Shown in pieces: positions 35,297 to 42,243 of a DNA stretch of 61,003 nucleotides (positions are counted from its first letter, which is position 1; each line of letters begins with the position of its first letter). A model generated the notes under the pieces. That model was not told where the DNA came from and did not search any database. It worked only from the letters and a program-made list of their open reading frames with translations. Made by a program: the position numbers and the translations under genes. This DNA comes from Candidatus Woesearchaeota archaeon (GTDB taxonomy: Archaea; Nanobdellota; Nanobdellia; Woesearchaeales; UBA10216). The stretch covers positions 1 to 61,003 of the forward strand of contig JACPBX010000031.1 in the NCBI GenBank assembly GCA_016180085.1, given 5' to 3'.

Positions 35297-36589
35297 ATGC
35301 TCGACATCAAATTCATCAAAGCCAATCCCGCAGTTGTGAGGAAGGACCTTGAGCGGAGGCAGGACAAGGAGAAGCTGCCATGGGTTGACGAGGTCGTTAA
35401 GAAGCACGATGAGTGGAAGAGGTTTAAGCTGGATGTTGACAAGCTCAGGCATGGCCGCAACCTCTTAACAGCAGAGATAAGCAAGCTTCACAAGCAGAAG
35501 AAGGACATCGCTGCGAAAATAAAGGAAGCCAGGGAGATGGCTGAAAAGGTAGAAGCTTCTGATGAGAAGCTGCGGCAGCTGCAGGAAAGGGTTGATTTTA
35601 TTCTACAGCGGCTGCCAAATATACTGCACGACTCGGTTCCGGCAGGCAAAGACGATACCGAAAACAAGGAAATAAGAAGATGGGGAACCCCGAAAAAGCC
35701 CTCATTTCCCCTTAAAAACCACGGCGAACTCCTCGAGCAGCTCGGCTTGGCTGATTTTGAGCGAGCCACAAAAATTTCAGGGGCAGGCTTTCATTTCCTG
35801 AAAGGCGATTTTGTAAAGCTGGAGCTTGCCCTGATTAACTTCGCGGCTGCAGCGATAGAGAAAAAGGGATTTACGCTGATTGAACCCCCTTTGATGATGC
35901 AGAGGAAGCCGTATGAAGGCGTTACCGACATTGCCGCTTTCGAGAATGTCATGTACAGGATTGACGAGGGCAGGAAGGATGAGGAGAGCAGCTACCTCAT
36001 CGCAACTTCGGAGCACCCCATAGCAGCGATGCTGATGAACGAAACCCTGGATGAAAAGGAGCTGCCGCTGAAGTTCTGTGGCATTAGCAACTGTTTCAGA
36101 AGGGAGATTGGCAGCCACGGCATTGACACTCGCGGCCTGTTCAGGGTCCATCAGTTCAATAAGGTGGAAATGTTTGTTTTCTGCAAGCCAGAGGATTCCT
36201 GGAAGCTGCACGAAGAGCTGCTGAAGAATGCCGAAGAGTTGCTGCAGCAGCTGAAAATCCCGTATAGAGTCGTAAGCGTTTGCACTGGCGACATCGGTTC
36301 GGTTGCCGCAAAGAAATACGACCTGGAAGCGTGGTTCCCAAGGCAAAATAATTTCCGCGAGGTAGTAAGCTGCAGCAACTGCACATCCTACCAGGCAGCA
36401 TCGCTGAATATAAGGTACCCCAACGGCAAAACAGGAGAGAAGGAATACGTCCACACATTAAACTCCACAGCAATCGCAACGGGAAGGACGATGGTCGCCA
36501 TCATTGAGAATTACCAGAACAAGGACGGCACAATAACCGTGCCTGACGTGCTTGTGCCTTACGTGGGCAAGAAAACTATTGGGAAGTAA
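35297..36589 (+). CDS. serS: Seryl-tRNA synthetase (common, non-methanogen type)
   Basis: A 430-residue class II synthetase. Residues 1-105 are the coiled-coil tRNA-binding arm (long Lys/Glu-rich helices). Motif 2 is FRREIGSHGIDTRGLFRVHQ (about 265), followed by FNKVEMFVF; motif 3 is NSTAIATGRTMVAIIEN (about 390). It is the common SerS, not the rare methanogen type. The TATA box CATTTATATTAG (about 35265) lies 25-30 bp before the ATG. The C-terminus VPYVGKKTIGK and its DNA are partly repeated 1182 bp downstream after an MNT/HEPN cassette, so this end may have been supplied by the inserted element. Confidence 0.93.
   Translation: MLDIKFIKANPAVVRKDLERRQDKEKLPWVDEVVKKHDEWKRFKLDVDKLRHGRNLLTAEISKLHKQKKDIAAKIKEAREMAEKVEASDEKLRQLQERVDFILQRLPNILHDSVPAGKDDTENKEIRRWGTPKKPSFPLKNHGELLEQLGLADFERATKISGAGFHFLKGDFVKLELALINFAAAAIEKKGFTLIEPPLMMQRKPYEGVTDIAAFENVMYRIDEGRKDEESSYLIATSEHPIAAMLMNETLDEKELPLKFCGISNCFRREIGSHGIDTRGLFRVHQFNKVEMFVFCKPEDSWKLHEELLKNAEELLQQLKIPYRVVSVCTGDIGSVAAKKYDLEAWFPRQNNFREVVSCSNCTSYQAASLNIRYPNGKTGEKEYVHTLNSTAIATGRTMVAIIENYQNKDGTITVPDVLVPYVGKKTIGK
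36552..36573 (+). repeat. Direct repeat, left copy: 3' end of serS
   Basis: These 22 nt encode VPYVGK near the serS C-terminus and are identical to 37734-37755. Similarity continues more weakly for another 10-13 nt on the right. The two copies bracket the second MNT/HEPN cassette; distance 1182 bp. Confidence 0.85.
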
Positions 36590-36610
36590 GCCAACAGTTG
36601 GCAGCGTAGT

Positions 36611-36691
36611 ATGTTACTCAGTTACATATTCTTTATATACTTGGTAACATATGTCATTAAGTACCATAAAATTTATATACTCAGTAACATA
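36611..36691 (+). promoter_or_regulatory. Duplicated promoter/operator of the second MNT/HEPN pair
   Basis: ATGTTAC at 36611-36617, GTAACAT at 36644-36650 and 36684-36690. The last two belong to a 20-bp direct repeat (36632-36651 and 36672-36691) that joins a TTTATATAC box to the heptamer, 40 bp apart. The same heptamer flanks the start of the first MNT/HEPN pair. Confidence 0.65.
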
Positions 36692-36701
36692 AACATTCTG
36701 C

Positions 36702-37115
36702 ATGAAGGAAGAGGAACATTTTAACGCGTATAGCGAGCACCGCTCTGTCATTGATTGGGCGATTGACAAAGGCGTTGAACAGTCACAAAGGACAATAGCC
36801 ATGCACGCCTCCAGAGGGGCTGTTGAGCTTTTGTCGTTTTATCTTCATAAAGCCAAGAAGATAGACCAAGGTTTTCAGGTTAACCACAGGTGGTTCAAGA
36901 GCCCGCAAGCAGGCAGGAAGCTTCCGGAGTTTGAGAAGAAGGAAGTAATCGTGCCTAAGCTGGTTGAGCTCGAAAACAACTGCGAGAACCTGACGTACGG
37001 CTCGCAAAAGCCGGCAAGCGAAATCAAGGAAGTTGTTGAGCTGTTTAACGAAGTGGAAAAGCTACTGAAGGAGTTGGCAGGGGATGAAAAGCATGAAAAG
37101 CGAGACCAGGAATAA
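36702..37115 (+). CDS. HEPN-like helical protein, toxin candidate
   Basis: A 137-residue, mostly helical protein. The N-terminal part SEHRSVIDWAIDKGVEQSQR, then TIAMHASRGAVELLSFYLHK looks like the first helices of archaeal HEPN proteins. The C-terminal half is a Glu/Lys-rich helix pair (EIKEVVELFNEVEKLLKELA). I do not see a clear RxxxxH motif; HASRGAVELLSFYLH contains Arg and His in a different spacing. It is paired with, and overlaps by 32 bp, a nucleotidyltransferase gene, which is the best evidence for the HEPN call. Gene order is the reverse of the first cassette. Confidence 0.6.
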   Translation: MKEEEHFNAYSEHRSVIDWAIDKGVEQSQRTIAMHASRGAVELLSFYLHKAKKIDQGFQVNHRWFKSPQAGRKLPEFEKKEVIVPKLVELENNCENLTYGSQKPASEIKEVVELFNEVEKLLKELAGDEKHEKRDQE

Positions 37116-37731
37116 GCTTGTTGCGTATGCGATGCACTTTGCATCCTTCCTTGTAGAGCGAGGGGTAAAGTCGAGAAAGATTGTGCTGTTTGGCTCTGTG
37201 GCGAGCGGAGAATTTGACAGGGAAAGCGATATAGACATTTTTGTCGATGCAGACAAAACCGAAGGAAAAGCAGTGCTTGGATTATTGAGCAGCTTTGAGA
37301 AAACGTTTGGCGAAAAGTGGAGGCTTAAAGGCATTGCAAATCAGTTATCAGTTACTGTAGGCGATTTAAATTCAAAGGAGTGGGAAGACGTCAGGAGAGC
37401 AATTCAAAGCTATGGTTTGACCCTTTACGGGCAGTATGAAGGGCTTCCCAAAGGCATTAGGCCCTTTGTGCTCTTCAGCCTTGACTTCAAGGGCATAAGC
37501 AGGCCCCGCAAGGTTGGGCTTTGGCGGAAGCTGTATGGCTATGCGCAGAAGGTAGGCAAAAAAAGCTACAAAACAGAGGGCCTGTTAGGGCGCCTTGGCG
37601 GCGCTAAGGTGGATAGGGGCGTTGTTCTCGTTCCGGCTGCAGGTGCTGCGGAACTCAAAGGCTTTTTGGGAAAGAATAAGATAAGCTTCAGGCTGGTTGA
37701 GTTTTGGAGCGACCAGCTCTCTTCCAAGTAA
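37084..37731 (+). CDS. Nucleotidyltransferase (MNT) protein, antitoxin candidate
   Basis: A 215-residue protein. The motif KIVLFGSVASGEFDRESDID (about 32-51), then IFVD, is a complete MNT signature: GS, the Asp pair and following strand. The C-terminal 90 residues (RPFVLFSLDFKGISRPRKVG ... RLGGAKVDRGVVLVP) form an additional basic domain of unknown type. ATG 37084 lies within the HEPN gene; a second ATG two codons on is also possible. Its stop codon is 2 nt before the repeated serS 3' end, so the gene sits flush with the right border of the cassette. Confidence 0.75.
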   Translation: MKSMKSETRNKLVAYAMHFASFLVERGVKSRKIVLFGSVASGEFDRESDIDIFVDADKTEGKAVLGLLSSFEKTFGEKWRLKGIANQLSVTVGDLNSKEWEDVRRAIQSYGLTLYGQYEGLPKGIRPFVLFSLDFKGISRPRKVGLWRKLYGYAQKVGKKSYKTEGLLGRLGGAKVDRGVVLVPAAGAAELKGFLGKNKISFRLVEFWSDQLSSK

Positions 37732-37733
37732 AG

Positions 37734-37755
37734 TTGTGCCTTACGTGGGCAAGAA
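37734..37755 (+). repeat. Direct repeat, right copy: serS 3'-end remnant
   Basis: Identical over 22 nt to 36552-36573. In frame it reads VVPYVGKNTI and then departs from serS. It is probably what is left of the original serS 3' end after the cassette inserted. Confidence 0.8.
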
Positions 37756-37873
37756 CACAATTCGGCACAAGTCGGCAGTATAGCCGACTGTGCAATCCTA
37801 CCGAAGCAGGATTTGCAGCAGCCGAATGTGCCCAGTCGCAGCAGCGACTTGGGGATTATTGGGAAATAATTCC
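37756..37873. other. Highly structured segment before cdc6: candidate ncRNA or replication-origin element
   Basis: An outer stem 37756-37766 / 37821-37830 (CACAATTCGGC with GCCGAATGTG, one bulge) encloses two hairpins. Hairpin 1: AGTCGGC 37770-37776 with GCCGACT 37783-37789, extended by GCAC/GTGC. Hairpin 2: AATCCT 37794-37799 with AGGATT 37808-37813. Two more follow: CCCAGTCGC 37831-37839 with GCGACTTGGG 37844-37853, and a GGGA-loop hairpin at 37853-37873. The stems account for nearly every base. It lies between the serS remnant and the TATA box of cdc6. It could be a structured RNA, a repeat-derived element or an origin; sequence alone does not decide. Confidence 0.55.
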
Positions 37874-37890
37874 GGCTTTCTCACAACAAA

Positions 37891-37900
37891 CTATATAAAC
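37891..37900 (+). promoter_or_regulatory. TATA box of cdc6
   Basis: CTATATAAAC lies about 27 bp (centre to start) before ATG 37923, which predicts a leaderless mRNA and fixes that start over the TTG at 37914. Confidence 0.6.
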
Positions 37901-37922
37901 ATTCCAGCCATCTTTGCCGAGT

Positions 37923-38993
37923 ATGACTTTTTTCGGCAGCACAGGCAGCAGCGGCGAGTCCCTGTTTAGAAACCCGATTGGGCTTGACTACGACTACCAG
38001 CCAAAGGTCGTCAAGTACAGGGAAGCCGAGATGAAGCAGGTAGCCGCTGCAGTCAGGCCCCTGTTTCAGAAAAGGAGCGGCCGCAATGTCTTTGTTTACG
38101 GCCCTTCCGGTGTTGGAAAAACAGTAGCCGTGAGGAACCTGTTGCAGGAGCTTGAGCAGGAAACCGATGAGATTGTGCCTTTCTACATCAACTGCTGGAA
38201 AAACGACACCACGTTCAAGATGCTTCTTGAGATGTGCAGTGCCATCAGTTACAGGTTCACCCAGAACAAGAGGACAGAGGAGCTTTTTGAGGTTGTCAAA
38301 AAAGAAGTCAACAAAAAAGCAGCTGTTTTTGTCCTTGACGAGGTTGACAAGATAGATGACATAGACTTCCTCTACAACATGATTGAAGAGGTGTTCAACA
38401 AGTCAATAATCCTCATAACCAACAGGAAGGACTGGCTTGCCGAGCTGGACAGCAGGATAAAATCCCGCTTGACAGCAGAGATTCTGGAATTCAGGCCTTA
38501 CAACCTGACAGAGACAAGGGGCGTCTTGCAGCAGCGCATGGAGTTTGTGTTCTCACCCGGAGTCTGGGACGACGCTGCTTTTGAGGCTGTTGTCCAGAAA
38601 GCGCTCGGCATGCAGGACATCCGCTCTGGGCTTTACCTCATGAAAGAGGCAGCCAACGTTGCTGAGGAGCGGAATTCCGGAAAAATAGCCGCAACTGATG
38701 TTGCTGCAGCCACAAAAAAGCTTGAGGAGTTCAGCATAAAAAAGACAGAGGAACTGGAAGACGAAACCCGCTTCATACTGAACATCGTAAAGAAGAACTC
38801 CGGCCTGAAGATTGGCGAAGTCTACAGCGCCTATAAGGAAGCCGGGGGCGAGATGGTCTACAAGACGTTCCAGAGGAGGATCGCGAAGCTTGAGGATGAC
38901 AGGTTCATTGCAACTGAAAAAGTCACTGGCGGCAGCGAGGGCAGCACCACCATAATCAAGTTTGGCCAGGAAAAGAAGCTGACGGAGTTCTGA
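37923..38993 (+). CDS. cdc6: Orc1/Cdc6-type replication initiator
   Basis: A 356-residue AAA+ ATPase of the archaeal origin-binding family. Walker A is YGPSGVGKT (about residue 60), Walker B is FVLDEVDKIDD (about 138) and sensor 1 is LITNRKDW (about 163). IKSRLTAEILEF and the RSGLYLMKEAANVAEE lid helix follow. Residues about 270-350 form the C-terminal winged helix that contacts origin DNA (GLKIGEVYSAYKEAGGEMVY). It is shorter than many Cdc6 (about 400). Origins commonly lie just upstream of cdc6 in archaea, which gives weight to the structured segment there. Confidence 0.9.
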   Translation: MTFFGSTGSSGESLFRNPIGLDYDYQPKVVKYREAEMKQVAAAVRPLFQKRSGRNVFVYGPSGVGKTVAVRNLLQELEQETDEIVPFYINCWKNDTTFKMLLEMCSAISYRFTQNKRTEELFEVVKKEVNKKAAVFVLDEVDKIDDIDFLYNMIEEVFNKSIILITNRKDWLAELDSRIKSRLTAEILEFRPYNLTETRGVLQQRMEFVFSPGVWDDAAFEAVVQKALGMQDIRSGLYLMKEAANVAEERNSGKIAATDVAAATKKLEEFSIKKTEELEDETRFILNIVKKNSGLKIGEVYSAYKEAGGEMVYKTFQRRIAKLEDDRFIATEKVTGGSEGSTTIIKFGQEKKLTEF

Positions 38994-39036
38994 GGGTTCT
39001 GAAATCTTTATAAACAAATCCGCATTACCATTGTTC

Positions 39037-39585
39037 ATGGACTTGGAAGGTAAGATAAACGGATCAAGGTACGGGCTTATGAAAGTTGCCACTAACATTG
39101 CCACCTTAGCTGCGGTTGGTTGCGCACTGGCAGGCTTTGGTTTCTTAGTCCACTTTAGCGCTGGCATTAACAAGGAAGACACAAGGCAAGCAGTTGTTAT
39201 TGAAGGAACCGGGCAAAGGATTGAATACCTTGCTAGGACTCCGAGGAAAGGATCTTTGAGGCTGGTGCCGTGGAATGATGATAACGGCCATGCAATTATG
39301 AGAGCTTATGATTCAAGCGGCGTTGAGGTCCTGAAGGGCGTTGATGAGGACTACAACGGCAGCTTCTCTGACGAAGGAGACAAGTTGACTATACGTGTTG
39401 ATGGTAAAACAGTGAAATGCTTTTTTGACAGGGGGGTCAACTCAAAGGGTGAAGAGTTTGCTTTTGTGGCTTCAGATGACCCCATAACAAATGCAATGGT
39501 AGAGGGTGCAAGAGGATACTGCAGCACCAAAGTGGCTTCTGCAAACAGTCTTTATCTGCAGACAAGACAACAGCTAAATCACTAG
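39037..39585 (+). CDS. Hypothetical membrane-anchored protein
   Basis: A 182-residue protein. ATG 39037 is chosen from the TATA box CTTTATAAAC (about 39005-39014) about 27 bp upstream. One hydrophobic segment (about 20-43, NIATLAAVGCALAGFGFLV) suggests an N-terminal anchor with the rest outside. The external part has two Cys (VKCFFD, GYCSTK) that may form a disulfide. No family is recognised. The 3' end overlaps the acylphosphatase gene by 4 bp (convergent). Confidence 0.55.
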   Translation: MDLEGKINGSRYGLMKVATNIATLAAVGCALAGFGFLVHFSAGINKEDTRQAVVIEGTGQRIEYLARTPRKGSLRLVPWNDDNGHAIMRAYDSSGVEVLKGVDEDYNGSFSDEGDKLTIRVDGKTVKCFFDRGVNSKGEEFAFVASDDPITNAMVEGARGYCSTKVASANSLYLQTRQQLNH

Positions 39586-39863
39586 GAGTACCTTATGTCA
39601 AACCCCTCAAACTCGCCGGTTGCCTGTTCTTCCTTCAAGTCAATCTCGCTGACGAACGCCATCAGGGGCCCTTTCCTGAACTTCTTCTCGAATTCCCTGA
39701 GCTGCTTTTCTTCTCCTTCGGCAACGATTTCAACACTGCCATCTTTCAGGTTCCTGGCATAGCCGCTGACGCCAAGCCCCTCGGCTTCCCTCCTGACGAA
39801 TTCCCTGTAGAAGACGCCCTGCACCTTTCCCTTGGCTATCGCGTGGATTCGTTTCAGTGCCAT
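39582..39863 (-). CDS. acyP: Acylphosphatase
   Basis: A 93-residue protein, the usual length. The signature KGKVQGVFYREFVRREAEGL (residues about 10-29) has the phosphate-binding loop and catalytic Arg (the R in YRE). GYARNLKDGSVEIVAEG has the catalytic Asn. It hydrolyses acyl phosphates such as carbamoyl phosphate. ATG 39863 is chosen: a TATA-like CTTTAAAACG on the minus strand lies about 27 bp upstream, and an upstream in-frame ATG would sit before it. Confidence 0.9.
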   Translation of the reverse strand: MALKRIHAIAKGKVQGVFYREFVRREAEGLGVSGYARNLKDGSVEIVAEGEEKQLREFEKKFRKGPLMAFVSEIDLKEEQATGEFEGFDIRYS

Positions 39864-39941
39864 TTTTGCTGCAGCTGCACTTTTGCGTTTTAAAGTTTGC
39901 GGTGAAAAGTTTTTAAACCATAAATGCAACTGGTGATTGCA

Positions 39942-40418
39942 ATGACTGGTGCTATTGCTAGTGCTAAAGTTGCCGCGGCATTTTTGTTAGGAGTGGTAGC
40001 CATTGTTGTCGCTGGCTGCGCCACTTACCAGACCGGGCAGCAGGCTGAGGCGCCTCAGGTTTCGCAGTCAAATGCTTCGAACATTTCAGAAGCCATACCG
40101 AAGGAAGGCTGTAACTACAATAATCCGCCATGTTCTGAGGACTATGACTGCGTTAACAACACGTGCTCGCTGAAAACAGGCTGCAGCCATGATAATCCGC
40201 CGTGCGCAGCCAGCTACGATTGCATCAATAACAGCTGCGTGTTAAAGCAGGGCTGTAAGTATAACAACCCGGGCTGCGGCTTAAACAGCAGCTGCATCAA
40301 CAACTCCTGCACACCTATAGGCTGCAAGCACAGCAACCCTCCCTGCAACTCAAGCCAGATATGCCAGAACAACAAGTGCTTTGAGCACATATTAAGCAGC
40401 GGTGGCGGCGGCTACTAA
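39942..40418 (+). CDS. Secreted lipoprotein-like Cys-rich repeat protein
   Basis: A 158-residue protein. ATG 39942 is supported by TTTTTAAAC about 27 bp upstream and GGTGAT 4 nt before. The signal ends in a lipobox-like VAGC. The mature part has four repeats of the form GC.YNNPPCS..YDCVNNTC, each with four Cys, then a Gly-rich end (SSGGGGY). It resembles the CxxDxxCxxxxC modules of the TSR and 11684 proteins in style. It is probably anchored to the outer face of the membrane. The function is unknown. Confidence 0.65.
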   Translation: MTGAIASAKVAAAFLLGVVAIVVAGCATYQTGQQAEAPQVSQSNASNISEAIPKEGCNYNNPPCSEDYDCVNNTCSLKTGCSHDNPPCAASYDCINNSCVLKQGCKYNNPGCGLNSSCINNSCTPIGCKHSNPPCNSSQICQNNKCFEHILSSGGGGY

Positions 40419-40498
40419 ACCGTTTCTGCAGCTATATACGGTAAATATTTATAGTTCAAAAACCACGCCAGCAGCGTTAGGTTATGGGGGTTGGTAGT

Positions 40499-40669
40499 AT
40501 GGAACAGGGCACTTGCATAAGGTGCGGAATGGAGATAGCCAGAAGTTCACGCTACCCTGACCTGTGCAGGGAGTGCGAGCGCTCGATGAGCGAGGAGGAG
40601 ATATTGACCCATTGGTCAATACGCATCGGCTTTGCCGATGCTGTTTTCGCAATAATGGATTCAGCATAA
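40499..40669 (+). CDS. Small zinc-finger protein, 56 residues
   Basis: GGGGGTTGG upstream favours ATG 40499; ATG 40484 would add five residues. A treble-clef or zinc-ribbon pattern is clear: TCIRCGMEIARSSRYPDLCR with a following ECER, giving CxxC...CxxC. The rest is a short helical tail. A TATA-like AAATATTTATAG lies at about 40443-40454. It stands just before another small gene (40686) in the same direction. The function is unknown. Confidence 0.55.
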   Translation: MEQGTCIRCGMEIARSSRYPDLCRECERSMSEEEILTHWSIRIGFADAVFAIMDSA

Positions 40670-40685
40670 GGAGGGGTGGTGTTTT

Positions 40686-40904
40686 ATGGGAAGCAGTTTG
40701 GTTGCCAGTATGGAAACAAGGCCAATTAGGGGAAAACCTGCTATGGAGCACGAAGGCGTCGGCTACGAAGAAGATGACATGGAGGCTACGCAAGAACCGC
40801 AGCAGCAAACTGGCATGGAGCTTCTTATGCGGAGAAGCTATAGCATCCCAAAGAGGCCTGGCGTGAAGGTTGAGAGGACAGTCTGGGCCTACCGCGAGAG
40901 GTAA
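40686..40904 (+). CDS. Small hypothetical protein, 72 residues
   Basis: A strong ribosome-binding site (GGAGGGGTGGTG at about 40670-40681) precedes ATG 40686. The protein is acidic in the middle (GVGYEEDDMEATQEP) and basic at the C-terminus (RRSYSIPKRPGVKVER), with no membrane segment. No homologue is recognised. It is probably co-transcribed with 40499. Confidence 0.5.
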   Translation: MGSSLVASMETRPIRGKPAMEHEGVGYEEDDMEATQEPQQQTGMELLMRRSYSIPKRPGVKVERTVWAYRER

Positions 40905-40973
40905 AAAGCTGCCAAAGATTAACGAAGGTTAAAGGCGAAATATTTATATGGCTGAGGGCGGATTTCTTTAATA

Positions 40974-42203
40974 ATGAACCGGTGGCTTGTTGGTCTGGGA
41001 GTTGCGGCTATTGTCCTTCCTCTGATAATTTTCGTTGGAAACCTCAAGATAGAAGTTGGCGAAGGTCCTGAGGGGGAAGTGGAAGGAAGCCTGGAAAGCG
41101 CTTCCACTCCTGAAGCTGCTGAACAGGGAGAAAATGCGCAGGCAGCAGCGCTCTCAACAGCTGCGGCAACCGGGGCAACAGCGATTGCAAAAGTGAACAA
41201 GCCGGCCGAGGCTTCTCCCAAGGCGGCTGAGCTTGTCGGGATTTCAGACTGGATAAATTCAGAGCCGCTTAAGCTCGCTGACCTGAAGGGCAAGGTTGTT
41301 CTTGTTGACTTCTGGACTTACACGTGCATAAACTGCGTAAGGACATTGCCATACCTTACCATGTGGCATGACAAATACGCAGACAAAGGGCTTGTAATAA
41401 TAGGCGTCCATTCCCCTGAGTTCGATTTTGAAAAGGACCTTGAAAACGTGAATAAGGCAGTTGCCAAGCATTCGATAAAATACCCTGTTGCGCTTGACAA
41501 TGACCACAGCACGTGGAGGGCATTCAGGAACAACTACTGGCCGCACAAGTACCTAATTGATATTGATGGCAGGGTGAGGTATGACCACATAGGAGAGGGC
41601 GGCTATGACAGGACAGAGAGAGCCATTCAGGAACTGCTTAAGGAAAGGGCTGAAAAAATTGGCGAGAAGGTTGCAATCCCTGAAGGCATGAGCCTTCCAA
41701 AGGATGCTGTCGGGATTGATTTTGCCTCGATAGCCACCCCTGAAATTTATTTTGGCTACGAGTTTGCGAGGGTCAACCTTGGGAATGAGCAGGGCTTCGT
41801 GCCCGGTGAGGTTGTCACTTACGCAGCACCAGACTCCTACGCCAGCCTTACGCCAAATGTTGCTTTCGTTGAAGGCGAGTGGAGGAACAATCCGGAAGCC
41901 CTGGAACTTGTCTCTGATGAAGGCAGAATCCTGCTTAAGTATACTGCCAAGGCAGTTAACGTCGTTGCGGGGCAGGGCGTGATACCGGCTGTTGTGTACG
42001 TGAGCCTTGACGGAAAGCCTGCAAATTCAACAAATAAGGGAAGCGATGTGGAAATTGCCAGAACAGAGGCAGGCGGAGCTGTTGCGGTTATTGACGAGCA
42101 GCGCCTCTACAACGTTGTTAACGATAACAGCTACAGCACCAGGGTGCTGGAGCTGGCAGTAACCGGAAAAGGCTTCAGGATTTACACGTTTACGTTTGGG
42201 TAA
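40974..42203 (+). CDS. Membrane-anchored thioredoxin-fold protein (TlpA/DipZ-like)
   Basis: A 409-residue protein. It has an N-terminal transmembrane helix (about 4-20), an Ala/Glu-rich spacer (30-80), and then a thioredoxin-like domain (about 90-235) with VVLVDFWTYTCINCVRTLPY. The redox motif is C-I-N-C, as in the C-terminal domain of DipZ-type proteins. The C-terminal 170 residues are beta-rich (TPEIYFGYEFARVN), also a DipZ/TlpA-like feature. It would act outside the membrane, forming or repairing disulfides, which suits a genome with many Cys-rich secreted proteins. The substrate link is inference. Confidence 0.82.
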   Translation: MNRWLVGLGVAAIVLPLIIFVGNLKIEVGEGPEGEVEGSLESASTPEAAEQGENAQAAALSTAAATGATAIAKVNKPAEASPKAAELVGISDWINSEPLKLADLKGKVVLVDFWTYTCINCVRTLPYLTMWHDKYADKGLVIIGVHSPEFDFEKDLENVNKAVAKHSIKYPVALDNDHSTWRAFRNNYWPHKYLIDIDGRVRYDHIGEGGYDRTERAIQELLKERAEKIGEKVAIPEGMSLPKDAVGIDFASIATPEIYFGYEFARVNLGNEQGFVPGEVVTYAAPDSYASLTPNVAFVEGEWRNNPEALELVSDEGRILLKYTAKAVNVVAGQGVIPAVVYVSLDGKPANSTNKGSDVEIARTEAGGAVAVIDEQRLYNVVNDNSYSTRVLELAVTGKGFRIYTFTFG

Positions 42204-42243
42204 GAATGAGCTTTAATGCTGACTTATTCTATGGAAAAAAATA

